DNA of 38,253 nt, from NCBI GenBank assembly GCA_021741465.1, contig JAIOXV010000010.1, forward strand, positions 1 through 38,253, written 5' to 3'. How positions within the stretch are numbered: the stretch's first letter is position 1; every line of letters begins with the position of its first letter. A model generated the notes under the pieces. That model made no database searches. It was given only the letters and a program-made list of their open reading frames with translations, and was not told the origin of the DNA. Position numbers and translations under genes: made by a program. This stretch comes from Paracoccaceae bacterium. GTDB taxonomy: Bacteria > Pseudomonadota > Alphaproteobacteria > Rhodobacterales > Rhodobacteraceae. Of this stretch, positions 1 to 6,091 are shown one piece after another.

Positions 1-812
1 CGCGGCTTTTGGCCTGCGACAACCCGGCCGAGGCCGCCGCCATGGCCGCACGTCTGGACGAATTGAACAGCGAACGCCGCGAAATCACCGAACGCGTCCG
101 AGAAGAGGCCATGGCACAGGCAGAGGCGCGCGGGTTTGACGGCCCGCTTGTCTGGGCCGCCGGTGAAGGCTGGCATCCCGGCGTTGTCGGCATCGTGGCA
201 GCACGGCTGAAAGAGGCTACCCACCGGCCCGCCGTGGTGATCGGGCTGGAATGCGGTATCGGCAAAGGCTCGGCCCGGTCTGTCACCGGGGTTGATCTGG
301 GAGCAGCCGTGCAGCGCGTTGCCGCTGAAGGGCTTTTGCTAAAGGGGGGTGGTCACAAGATGGCAGCAGGGCTGACCGTTGCCGAAGACCAGCTTGATGC
401 CGCCATGGCGCGTTTGGGCGCGCTTCTGGCCCGGCAGGGTGCCGGCGCGGATGGGCCGCGCGATCTGGGGATCGACAGCCTGTTGATGCCCTCTGCCGTG
501 ACGCCCGCTTTGGTTGAAACCATCGAAGCCGCTGGCCCCTTTGGCGCCGCAGCCCCTGCCCCGCGTTTTGCTTTTGCCGATGTTGCGGTTTCGGCCCGTC
601 GCATGGGCGAAAGCCATCTGCGGCTGCAGGTCAGTGACGGCGCCGGCAGCAGCTTTGAGGCGGTGGCCTTTGGCGCATTTGACAGCCCGCTTGGCCCTGC
701 GTTGGCCACGCCGGGCCATCATCGCTTTCATCTGGCCGGGCGGTTGGAGTTGAACCACTGGGGCGGACGCACGAAAGTTCAACTTCGTCTGGAAGATGCG
801 GCAATCGCGTGA
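1..812 (+). CDS. recJ: Single-stranded-DNA-specific exonuclease RecJ, C-terminal part (5' truncated by window)
   Basis: RecJ degrades single-stranded DNA 5'->3' in recombination and mismatch repair. Only the last ~270 residues are present. The reading frame is open to the window edge (first whole codon at base 3), so the TTG at base 9 is not a real start. The visible part contains the DHHA1 domain with its hallmark GGGHKMAAG (about residues 113-121 of the fragment), preceded by a segment with the GWHPGVVGIVAARL pattern typical of RecJ. It is followed by the C-terminal OB-like domain ending in a beta-rich stretch (HHRFHLAGRLELN). The catalytic DHH domain lies outside the window. The identification rests on the GWHPGVVG plus GGGHxMAAG pair, which is very characteristic of RecJ. 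A tRNA gene follows 56 bp downstream. Confidence 0.95.
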   Translation, partial: RLLACDNPAEAAAMAARLDELNSERREITERVREEAMAQAEARGFDGPLVWAAGEGWHPGVVGIVAARLKEATHRPAVVIGLECGIGKGSARSVTGVDLGAAVQRVAAEGLLLKGGGHKMAAGLTVAEDQLDAAMARLGALLARQGAGADGPRDLGIDSLLMPSAVTPALVETIEAAGPFGAAAPAPRFAFADVAVSARRMGESHLRLQVSDGAGSSFEAVAFGAFDSPLGPALATPGHHRFHLAGRLELNHWGGRTKVQLRLEDAAIA

Positions 813-856
813 TTTTTCCTCTTGCGAGTCAGCCAGCGCGCCACTAAACACCCCCT

Positions 857-950
857 CACCGAAAGCGTGGCCCGTTCGTCTATCGGTTAGGACACCTGGT
901 TTTCAACCAGGTAAGAGGGGTTCGACTCCCCTACGGGCTGCCACTTTTCC
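857..950. repeat. 94-bp direct repeat, copy 1 (tRNA-Glu plus short flanks)
   Basis: Bases 857-950 are identical to 4330-4423. The identity covers 12 bp upstream of the tRNA (CACCGAAAGCGT), the whole 75-nt tRNA and 7 bp after it, and stops abruptly on both sides. The two copies are in the same orientation and enclose 3.4 kb with two genes. Confidence 0.95.
869..943 (+). tRNA. tRNA-Glu (anticodon TTC), copy 1
   Basis: A 75-nt cloverleaf with an encoded CCA end at 941-943. The acceptor stem is GGCCCGT/ACGGGCT (first pair G-U) with discriminator G. The D-arm contains GGTTAGGACA, the anticodon stem is CCTGG/CCAGG around loop TTTTCAA (anticodon TTC), and the T-arm is GAGGGG TTCGACT CCCCT. It is identical to the second copy at 4342-4416. 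Confidence 0.96.
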
Positions 951-971
951 CCTTAGCGACAGCGGTTTTCC

Positions 972-983
972 CTGCAACTGCAG
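972..983. promoter_or_regulatory. CTGC-N4-GCAG palindrome upstream of the lytic transglycosylase (weak candidate)
   Basis: CTGC-AACT-GCAG, extended by one further C/G pair at 971/984. It fits the loose form (N3-4) of the PhaR operator described for Rhodobacter, but it stands alone next to a gene with no known link to PHB. One such match is expected by chance in a GC-rich window of this size. Confidence 0.15.
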
Positions 984-1017
984 GCAATTGTGACATGTTT
1001 TTGCATGGCTTCGGCAA

Positions 1018-1043
1018 AGCTTGCCTTGCGGCAAAGGCAAGCT
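1018..1043. repeat. Perfect 10-bp inverted repeat (hairpin)
   Basis: Arms AGCTTGCCTT (1018-1027) and AAGGCAAGCT (1034-1043) enclose a 6-nt loop GCGGCA. It lies between tRNA-Glu copy 1 and the lytic transglycosylase, 35 bp before its GTG. No T-run follows, so it is not a typical terminator. It could be a protein-binding site or a 5' leader structure. Confidence 0.6.
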
Positions 1044-1078
1044 AAACTGGCAAGAGTTTTTGACAAAGGTGTCCCATC

Positions 1079-1888
1079 GTGTTCCAGCGCCCGTTTCGCT
1101 TTGCCATTTCCGCCCTTGCCCTTGGCCTGATATGTGCCTTTCCCGCCGCCGCCGCACCATGTGGTGACACATCGGCCGGGTTCGAAGACTGGAAATCGGT
1201 CATGGCCAAAGAGGCCAAAGCCGAAGGGGTCGGCCCTGCAGGCATCGCGGCCCTGATGGCCACCGGCTATGCCAAGGCCACGATCAGCGCTGATCGCAAC
1301 CAAAAAAGCTTCAAATACTCGCTGCCAAAATTCATGGAAGTGCGCGGGGCCGATGCCATCGCGTCACAGGGCAAGGCGCGCAAGGCGAAGAATGCCAAGC
1401 TTTTCGCCAGCCTCGAGGCGCAATACGGCGTGCCCGCCGGGGTCTTGCTGGCCATTCACGGCATGGAAACCGGTTTTGGCAGTTTCATGGGCGACAGCAA
1501 TGTGATTTCGGCCATTGCCACCCTGACATGGGATTGCCGCCGGTCCGATTTTTTCCGCCCCCACCTGATTGGCGGGCTGAAACTGGTGGACCGCGGCTCG
1601 ATCAGTGCATCAACCGTCGGGGCCAAGCACGGCGAATGGGGGCATACCCAGTTCCTTTTGGGCAATGCGCTGAAATACGGCGTTGACGGCAATGGCGACG
1701 GGAAGGTTGACCTTGGCAATCTTACCGATGCCTTGGCCACCACGGCAAACTATCTGGCCACGCGGGGCTGGCGCGCCGGGGCGGGCTATCAAGAGGGCGA
1801 GCCGAACTTTGCCGTGATCAAGGAATGGAACGCGGCCACCGTGTACCAACAGGCCATCGCCATCATTGGCGGCCGCATCGACGGCTGA
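1079..1888 (+). CDS. Lytic murein transglycosylase, MltB/SLT_2 type, secreted
   Basis: This enzyme is predicted to cleave the MurNAc-GlcNAc bond of peptidoglycan in the periplasm, leaving 1,6-anhydro ends. Residues 1-26 form a Sec signal peptide (hydrophobic core, AAA-A cleavage region). The SLT_2 domain covers most of the rest. The likely catalytic acid is Glu130 in GMETGFGSFMGD, which matches the GxETxxG pattern of MltB. Residues 203-214 (DGNGDGKVDLGN) form an EF-hand-like loop at the place where E. coli MltB/Slt35 has its calcium site. The C-terminal peptidoglycan-binding domain found in longer homologues is absent (269 aa against roughly 390). In the usual MGxxQF segment it reads EWGHTQF. 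The start is GTG at 1079; the next ATG would remove the signal peptide. It stands alone between tRNA-Glu copy 1 and the RTX gene. Confidence 0.85.
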   Translation: MFQRPFRFAISALALGLICAFPAAAAPCGDTSAGFEDWKSVMAKEAKAEGVGPAGIAALMATGYAKATISADRNQKSFKYSLPKFMEVRGADAIASQGKARKAKNAKLFASLEAQYGVPAGVLLAIHGMETGFGSFMGDSNVISAIATLTWDCRRSDFFRPHLIGGLKLVDRGSISASTVGAKHGEWGHTQFLLGNALKYGVDGNGDGKVDLGNLTDALATTANYLATRGWRAGAGYQEGEPNFAVIKEWNAATVYQQAIAIIGGRIDG

Positions 1889-2015
1889 TCCCGCCAAACA
1901 CCCTAAGCCCAAGGTCTAAAGAGCCGAATTATACCCTGGGTTTATTGCAGCTTTGGGGTTTCATGTGCGCATTGTGGCCCCAAGGCGAAAGCTTCGCCGC
2001 ATTCAGGGGTACATA

Positions 2016-4253
2016 ATGGCAGCACTTTACACTGGCGGCGCAACCGTTTCGGGCACGATCGCATATTTCAAATCCTTTGCCGAAATTCTGGTGGCCGATG
2101 GAGATTCGGCAAGCCCTGTCAGCCTGGAGCTGACAGACAGCGGCACCATCAATCTGACGGTCCAGCTGGACACCAGATCTGTCACCCTGACCGCCTTTAC
2201 CGGCGATGACAGCATCACCACCACCACGGGCGATGATCTGGTGATGGGCAATGATGGCAATGACACCATCAAGACAGGCGAAGGCGATGACACGCTGGTC
2301 GGCGGCAATGGCGACGACAGCCTGATCGGTGGTCTGGGCAATGATGTCTTTGTTCTGGAAGATGAGAACGTGGGGCATGACAGTTTCTTTGGCGGCAGCG
2401 GCACGGACGAGCTGCGCATCGACGCCGCTGGGCCGCTTGCCCTTGACTGGCTGGTCTTGAGCGCCGCCTCGGGGGTAGAGGTCTTGAACCTGAACGGCGC
2501 GGGGCTTTCGGGCACAACCGGGGCCGATCTGTTCGACTTTTCCGGCATCCAAACCTATGTCGGTGGCAACAGCATCGCGATGGATGCGGGTGATGACACC
2601 TTCCGCGGCGCAATCGGCGACGATCAGGTTGCGGGCGATGCTGGCAATGACAGTCTTTCGGGCAACAACGGGGCCGACTATCTGAGCGGTGGCGATGGCG
2701 ACGACACCCTGTCGGGTGGCGCAGGCGACGACACGCTGGCCTTTGGCAGCGCAACCCCCGGTCTGGATGTGCTGTATGGTGGAACCGGCAATGATACGCT
2801 GGTTCTTGACCAACAGGTTACCACCATGCGCCGCCTGATCCTGGACGCTGCCGCCTCTGTCGAGGTAATCTCTGCAGCAAATGGCGTGGCCTATTCCGGC
2901 GATGGCAATGATTTTTGGAACCTGTCTGGGGTTGGCGCCTATGGCGCGGCATTGCTGATTGATCTGGGCTTGGGTGCTGACAGCCTGATTGGCACTGCTG
3001 TTGCCGATCAGGTGCAGGCTGGGGACCAAAACGACACCCTGAATGGCACGGCCGGAAACGACACGCTTTGGGGCGGCGACGGCGATGACCAGATTTCGGG
3101 CGGCAATGACAATGACACGTTGAATGGCGATGCAGGCAATGATCTGCTGGATGGCGGCAATGGCATAGACCTGTTGCGCGGCGGTCTTGGCGACGACACC
3201 CTGACCATCGGCCAAGGCGATACGATCTATGAGGCAGCAAACGCAGGCACCGACACTGTCATCTTGCAGGGAATTTCCAGCTATAGCCTTGGCAAAAATC
3301 TGGAAAATCTGACGGCCACAGATCCTGGCGCGGTTTCCCTGCGGGGCAATACGCTTGACAATATCCTGACCGCCGGCAGCGGCAATGACACGCTGAACGG
3401 CCAGTCCGGGGATGACCAGATGGCAGGCGGCAGCGGCAATGATGTCTATTATGTCGACAGCCTTGGCGACCAGATCACCGAAACCGCAGGCGGTGGCACC
3501 GACACCCTGCGCACCGATCTGGCCAGCTATACCTTGCAACGCTATGTCGAGAATCTTGCCGGCACCGGCACGGGCGGCCAAAGCCTGACCGGGAATTCGG
3601 CGGCCAATCTCATCACGGCGGGCAGCGGCAATGACACGCTGACCGGCCTTGGTGATGCCGATACCCTAAGGGGCGGGGCGGGTAATGACAGCTATGTCGG
3701 TGTCAGCAGCACCGATGTGGTGGACGAGCGCAACGCAGGCGGCACCGACAGCGTCAGCACCGCCCTTGCAAGCTATACACTTGGGCGCAACCTTGAAAAC
3801 CTGACCGGCACGCGCGAAAGCAGCCAAACCCTGACCGGCAACAGCCTGAACAACCAGATCACCGGGTCCAGCGGCAATGACAATATCGCGGGTATGGCGG
3901 GCAATGACACGCTGACAGGCGGGGCTGGTGCAGACCACTTCGAGTTTCTGACCGCGCTGTCTTCGGCCGGGCGCGACCGCATCACCGATTACGGCAGCAC
4001 CGACCATTTCGTCTTGGAAAACAGCGGCTCTGCCCGGTTTTCCGCCCTTGCCGTTGGCGCGCTTTCGGTCGATGAGTTCAAGATCATCGGGCCTGATGGC
4101 GGTCGGGTCGATGCCAATGACCACATCCTGTACAACTCTTCTACCGGGGCGGCCTATTACGACGCCGATGGCAGCGGCGCCGCCGCGCGCCAGCTTTTCG
4201 CCCTTGTGCAGGCAGGAACGGTGCTGGATGCAACCGATTTTCTGGTGATCTGA
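2016..4253 (+). CDS. RTX-type calcium-binding exoprotein (type I secretion substrate)
   Basis: A 745-aa acidic protein built from glycine/aspartate nonapeptides of the GGxGxDxLx type, which form Ca2+-binding parallel beta-rolls once outside the cell. Repeat blocks are visible at about residues 62-115, 198-245 and 329-395. Then comes an 82-residue unit, Y-x-L-x-x-N-L-E-N-L plus nonapeptides, at about 423, 505 and 587 (the third is partial). The C-terminal ~100 residues resemble the serralysin-type M10_C region and end in a hydrophobic tail DATDFLVI, as expected of an uncleaved type I secretion signal. There is no N-terminal signal peptide and no recognisable catalytic domain, so the function could be S-layer, adhesin or matrix related. 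ATG 2016 is preferred over the in-frame upstream codon at 1953 because AGGGG lies 6 bp before it. No ABC exporter genes are in the window. Confidence 0.88.
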   Translation: MAALYTGGATVSGTIAYFKSFAEILVADGDSASPVSLELTDSGTINLTVQLDTRSVTLTAFTGDDSITTTTGDDLVMGNDGNDTIKTGEGDDTLVGGNGDDSLIGGLGNDVFVLEDENVGHDSFFGGSGTDELRIDAAGPLALDWLVLSAASGVEVLNLNGAGLSGTTGADLFDFSGIQTYVGGNSIAMDAGDDTFRGAIGDDQVAGDAGNDSLSGNNGADYLSGGDGDDTLSGGAGDDTLAFGSATPGLDVLYGGTGNDTLVLDQQVTTMRRLILDAAASVEVISAANGVAYSGDGNDFWNLSGVGAYGAALLIDLGLGADSLIGTAVADQVQAGDQNDTLNGTAGNDTLWGGDGDDQISGGNDNDTLNGDAGNDLLDGGNGIDLLRGGLGDDTLTIGQGDTIYEAANAGTDTVILQGISSYSLGKNLENLTATDPGAVSLRGNTLDNILTAGSGNDTLNGQSGDDQMAGGSGNDVYYVDSLGDQITETAGGGTDTLRTDLASYTLQRYVENLAGTGTGGQSLTGNSAANLITAGSGNDTLTGLGDADTLRGGAGNDSYVGVSSTDVVDERNAGGTDSVSTALASYTLGRNLENLTGTRESSQTLTGNSLNNQITGSSGNDNIAGMAGNDTLTGGAGADHFEFLTALSSAGRDRITDYGSTDHFVLENSGSARFSALAVGALSVDEFKIIGPDGGRVDANDHILYNSSTGAAYYDADGSGAAARQLFALVQAGTVLDATDFLVI
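3282..3940 (+). repeat. 246-bp tandem coding repeats (82-aa units) in the RTX gene
   Basis: Units begin at the Tyr codons 3282, 3528 and 3774, exactly 246 bp apart. Each starts with a YxLxxNLENL segment, then an LTGNSxxNxI segment, then calcium nonapeptides. The third unit is complete only for about its first 54 residues and then merges into the secretion domain. The repeats are diverged at DNA level, so the duplication is old. Confidence 0.85.
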
Positions 4254-4270
4254 CCCCGCGCGACACTGGC

Positions 4271-4293
4271 GGGCCAAGTCATGCGCTTGGCCC
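4271..4293 (+). terminator. Hairpin after the RTX gene
   Basis: GGGCCAAG (4271-4278) and CTTGGCCC (4286-4293) form a perfect 8-bp stem with a 7-nt loop, 17 nt after the RTX stop codon. It lacks a T-run, so it may end transcription weakly or protect the 3' end. Confidence 0.5.
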
Positions 4294-4329
4294 CCTTGCG
4301 CGGCCAGAAACAATGGCCTATGCAGCGCG

Positions 4330-4423
4330 CACCGAAAGCGTGGCCCGTTCGTCTATCGGTTAGGACACCTGGTTTTCAACCAGGTAAGAGGGGTTCGACT
4401 CCCCTACGGGCTGCCACTTTTCC
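4330..4423. repeat. 94-bp direct repeat, copy 2 (tRNA-Glu plus short flanks)
   Basis: Identical to 857-950, same orientation. See copy 1. Confidence 0.95.
4342..4416 (+). tRNA. tRNA-Glu (anticodon TTC), copy 2
   Basis: Identical over all 75 nt to the tRNA at 869-943, including the encoded CCA. Its last 13 nt overlap the end of the diguanylate cyclase gene, which runs convergently on the other strand. Confidence 0.96.
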
Positions 4424-5420
4424 TGTCTTGCACATGCATCGTTGCCCGGCCTCGGCCGGCCCGTTTTGAGCTGTACAGCGCGTCATCGGCGTCGGCGTGC
4501 ATTTCTTCGATGTCGGACACCTCGTACAGCGTGGTCACGGTCATGCCGATCGAGGCTGAGATGCGGCAGGGCGCGCCTTCAAAAATCATCGGCGGCCCCA
4601 TCCGCTCGATGATGCGGGTCGCGATCTGGTCAAGGCGGGCATGGTCGGCAATGCCAGGAAAAACCAGCACAAATTCATCCCCACCGACCCGCGCCACCAG
4701 ATCTGTCTTGCGGGTTTCTTCGGCAAGAATGACTGCGACTTCGCGCAGCACATGGTCGCCCGCGGCATGGCCGAGGCTGTCGTTGACCTGTTTGAAGAAA
4801 TCAAGATCCATATGCATCAACCCAAAGGTCTGGCCGCTTTCGACCAGATCTTTCATGCGCATGTCCAGCGCGCGGCGGTTGCGCAACCCGGTCAACGTAT
4901 CGGTCAGGGCCTGTTCTTCGGCGGCAATTTTCGCCCCGTGCAGCCGCAAGTTCAGGTTGCGCAGCTCTTCCATCACGGCAGATTTGGCCTCAACCAGATA
5001 GAGCATTTCAACCGTCAGGTCGGTGGGGGCGAAATCGGCAACCGTCAGGCCATAGCGGCGCACGGCCTCATTCACCCAGATGCCGAAGGACAGGTTGACA
5101 ATCAGCCCCCCCTCGCCCGCGGGCATGGCAAGGCCGCGCAGCACAAGAGACGGATCGTTTTTGGGCGCCAGATGCAGCCGCAGCCCAGCACGGGCCCGCA
5201 GCGCCGCGATATCGGTTGTTGCCACGGGGCGGCGCAGGTCGAAAAGCTGTCCAACCGCCCTGCCCAAGACGCCGCCTTCGGGCAAAAGCTTGGCCAAGGT
5301 GGGACCAACCGAGCGGACCGCCCCCTGCGCATCAAGCCGCAGGTGCATCGGCATCAGCCGATCCAGCACCGCGCCGTCCAGCGCCAGCGGGCCATGGCCA
5401 AGGCGCGTGGCGATGGTCAT
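4404..5420 (-). CDS. Diguanylate cyclase with HNOBA-like sensor region and GGDEF domain
   Basis: Makes the second messenger c-di-GMP from two GTP. The 338-aa protein has an N-terminal PAS-like region (about 20-165) resembling HNOBA, the domain that accompanies H-NOX in soluble guanylate cyclases; the segment DFAPTDLTVEMLYLVEAK (130-146) is the clearest match. A short helical linker leads to the GGDEF domain. The signature GGDEF is intact at 246-250, and an RxxD inhibitory site (RKTD, 237-240) lies five residues before it, so activity with product feedback is likely. No membrane segments. It is the second gene of a pair: its ATG overlaps the stop codon of the H-NOX gene by 4 bp (5417-5420), which implies translational coupling. 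The last residues (KSGSP) are encoded by the antisense of the 3' end of tRNA-Glu copy 2, with stop TAG at 4404-4406. Confidence 0.9.
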   Translation of the reverse strand: MTIATRLGHGPLALDGAVLDRLMPMHLRLDAQGAVRSVGPTLAKLLPEGGVLGRAVGQLFDLRRPVATTDIAALRARAGLRLHLAPKNDPSLVLRGLAMPAGEGGLIVNLSFGIWVNEAVRRYGLTVADFAPTDLTVEMLYLVEAKSAVMEELRNLNLRLHGAKIAAEEQALTDTLTGLRNRRALDMRMKDLVESGQTFGLMHMDLDFFKQVNDSLGHAAGDHVLREVAVILAEETRKTDLVARVGGDEFVLVFPGIADHARLDQIATRIIERMGPPMIFEGAPCRISASIGMTVTTLYEVSDIEEMHADADDALYSSKRAGRGRATMHVQDRKSGSP

Positions 5421-6010
5421 GACATGGCCCAGCCCGCCAGATCGAACTGCCGTCCGCTGGAATGGCGATGGTCAAGCAACTGGATCGAAATCACCTCATC
5501 CGCCGGGTCGTCGCAAATCCTGTCCAACAGCACCAGCGCGCCATAATCATCCGCCATCGCGCGCAACAGGCCCAGCAGCACATGGCCTGTCCCGGCAAAG
5601 CGCGCGTCCGAGATATGCAGCCGATAATCGCCGCTGCCTTGGTCAACCAGCCCAAGACCCGGCAGATCCAGATCGGGCAGCGCAAGCCGGGCGCGTTCAG
5701 GCAGGTCTTCCAGAGAATGCAGGAAATCGTCGAAGGTCACCCCGCCAAAGCGCAACAGCCTGCGCAGGGCTTCGGTGTTGGGATGCGAAACCAGATAGGT
5801 GCCAAGGTCTTCCAACATGCCATCGCGCGGCCGGTTCAGGATTTTGGCCGCCGCCGTCAAGACCGCTTCGGTCAGGGCGGGATCATAGGCCAGCAAGGGT
5901 TCAAAGCTGTCAAAGCCAAGCCGCGCCTCACGCGCGACATGCGCCCATGTGGCGGCACCATAGGTGTCGCGCACAAAGCCTTGGACCGAGCGGTTTATCA
6001 AGCCATGCAT
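5417..6010 (-). CDS. H-NOX (HNOB) fold sensor protein, haem ligand apparently missing
   Basis: H-NOX proteins bind haem and report NO or O2 to a partner enzyme. This 197-aa cytoplasmic protein starts with the family N-terminus MHGLINRSVQGFVRDTYG and has the matching helical core (FLHSLEDLPERARLALPDLDLP) and C-terminal segment (HVLLGLLRAMADDYG). By eye, the proximal haem-ligand His of the LDxLH pattern aligns with Pro104; the nearest His is His98, about two helix turns earlier. The YxSxR motif that holds the haem propionates reads I133-S-D-A-R137, so only the Arg remains. The protein may not bind haem in the usual way. The gene overlaps the following diguanylate cyclase by 4 bp, the classic H-NOX/effector arrangement, so a role in switching c-di-GMP synthesis is inferred. 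The family assignment is strong; the loss of haem binding is inferred from the by-eye alignment. Confidence 0.85.
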   Translation of the reverse strand: MHGLINRSVQGFVRDTYGAATWAHVAREARLGFDSFEPLLAYDPALTEAVLTAAAKILNRPRDGMLEDLGTYLVSHPNTEALRRLLRFGGVTFDDFLHSLEDLPERARLALPDLDLPGLGLVDQGSGDYRLHISDARFAGTGHVLLGLLRAMADDYGALVLLDRICDDPADEVISIQLLDHRHSSGRQFDLAGWAMS

Positions 6011-6091
6011 AGGCTGTCCGGGGTTGATGATTCCCCTTCAAGCCTAGTGGAGCCGGTTTAAGAAACGCCGAATTCTTTTGATCGCATTTGA

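Noticed and set aside
972-983. CTGC-N4-GCAG as a functional PhaR site
   Set aside because: One such match is expected by chance in a window of this size and base composition, and the next gene is a lytic transglycosylase. Kept only as a weak feature.
1929-3581. 550-codon open frame on the minus strand opposite the RTX gene
   Set aside because: The RTX repeats, rich in Gly and Asp codons, produce an open antisense frame. The antisense protein is low-complexity Ala/Ile/Val and has no domain, and the plus-strand reading is a clear RTX protein.
2200-3940. Short regularly spaced repeats in the RTX gene as a CRISPR array
   Set aside because: The repeats are coding, in frame and diverged, and encode calcium-binding nonapeptides; there are no constant repeats with unique spacers.
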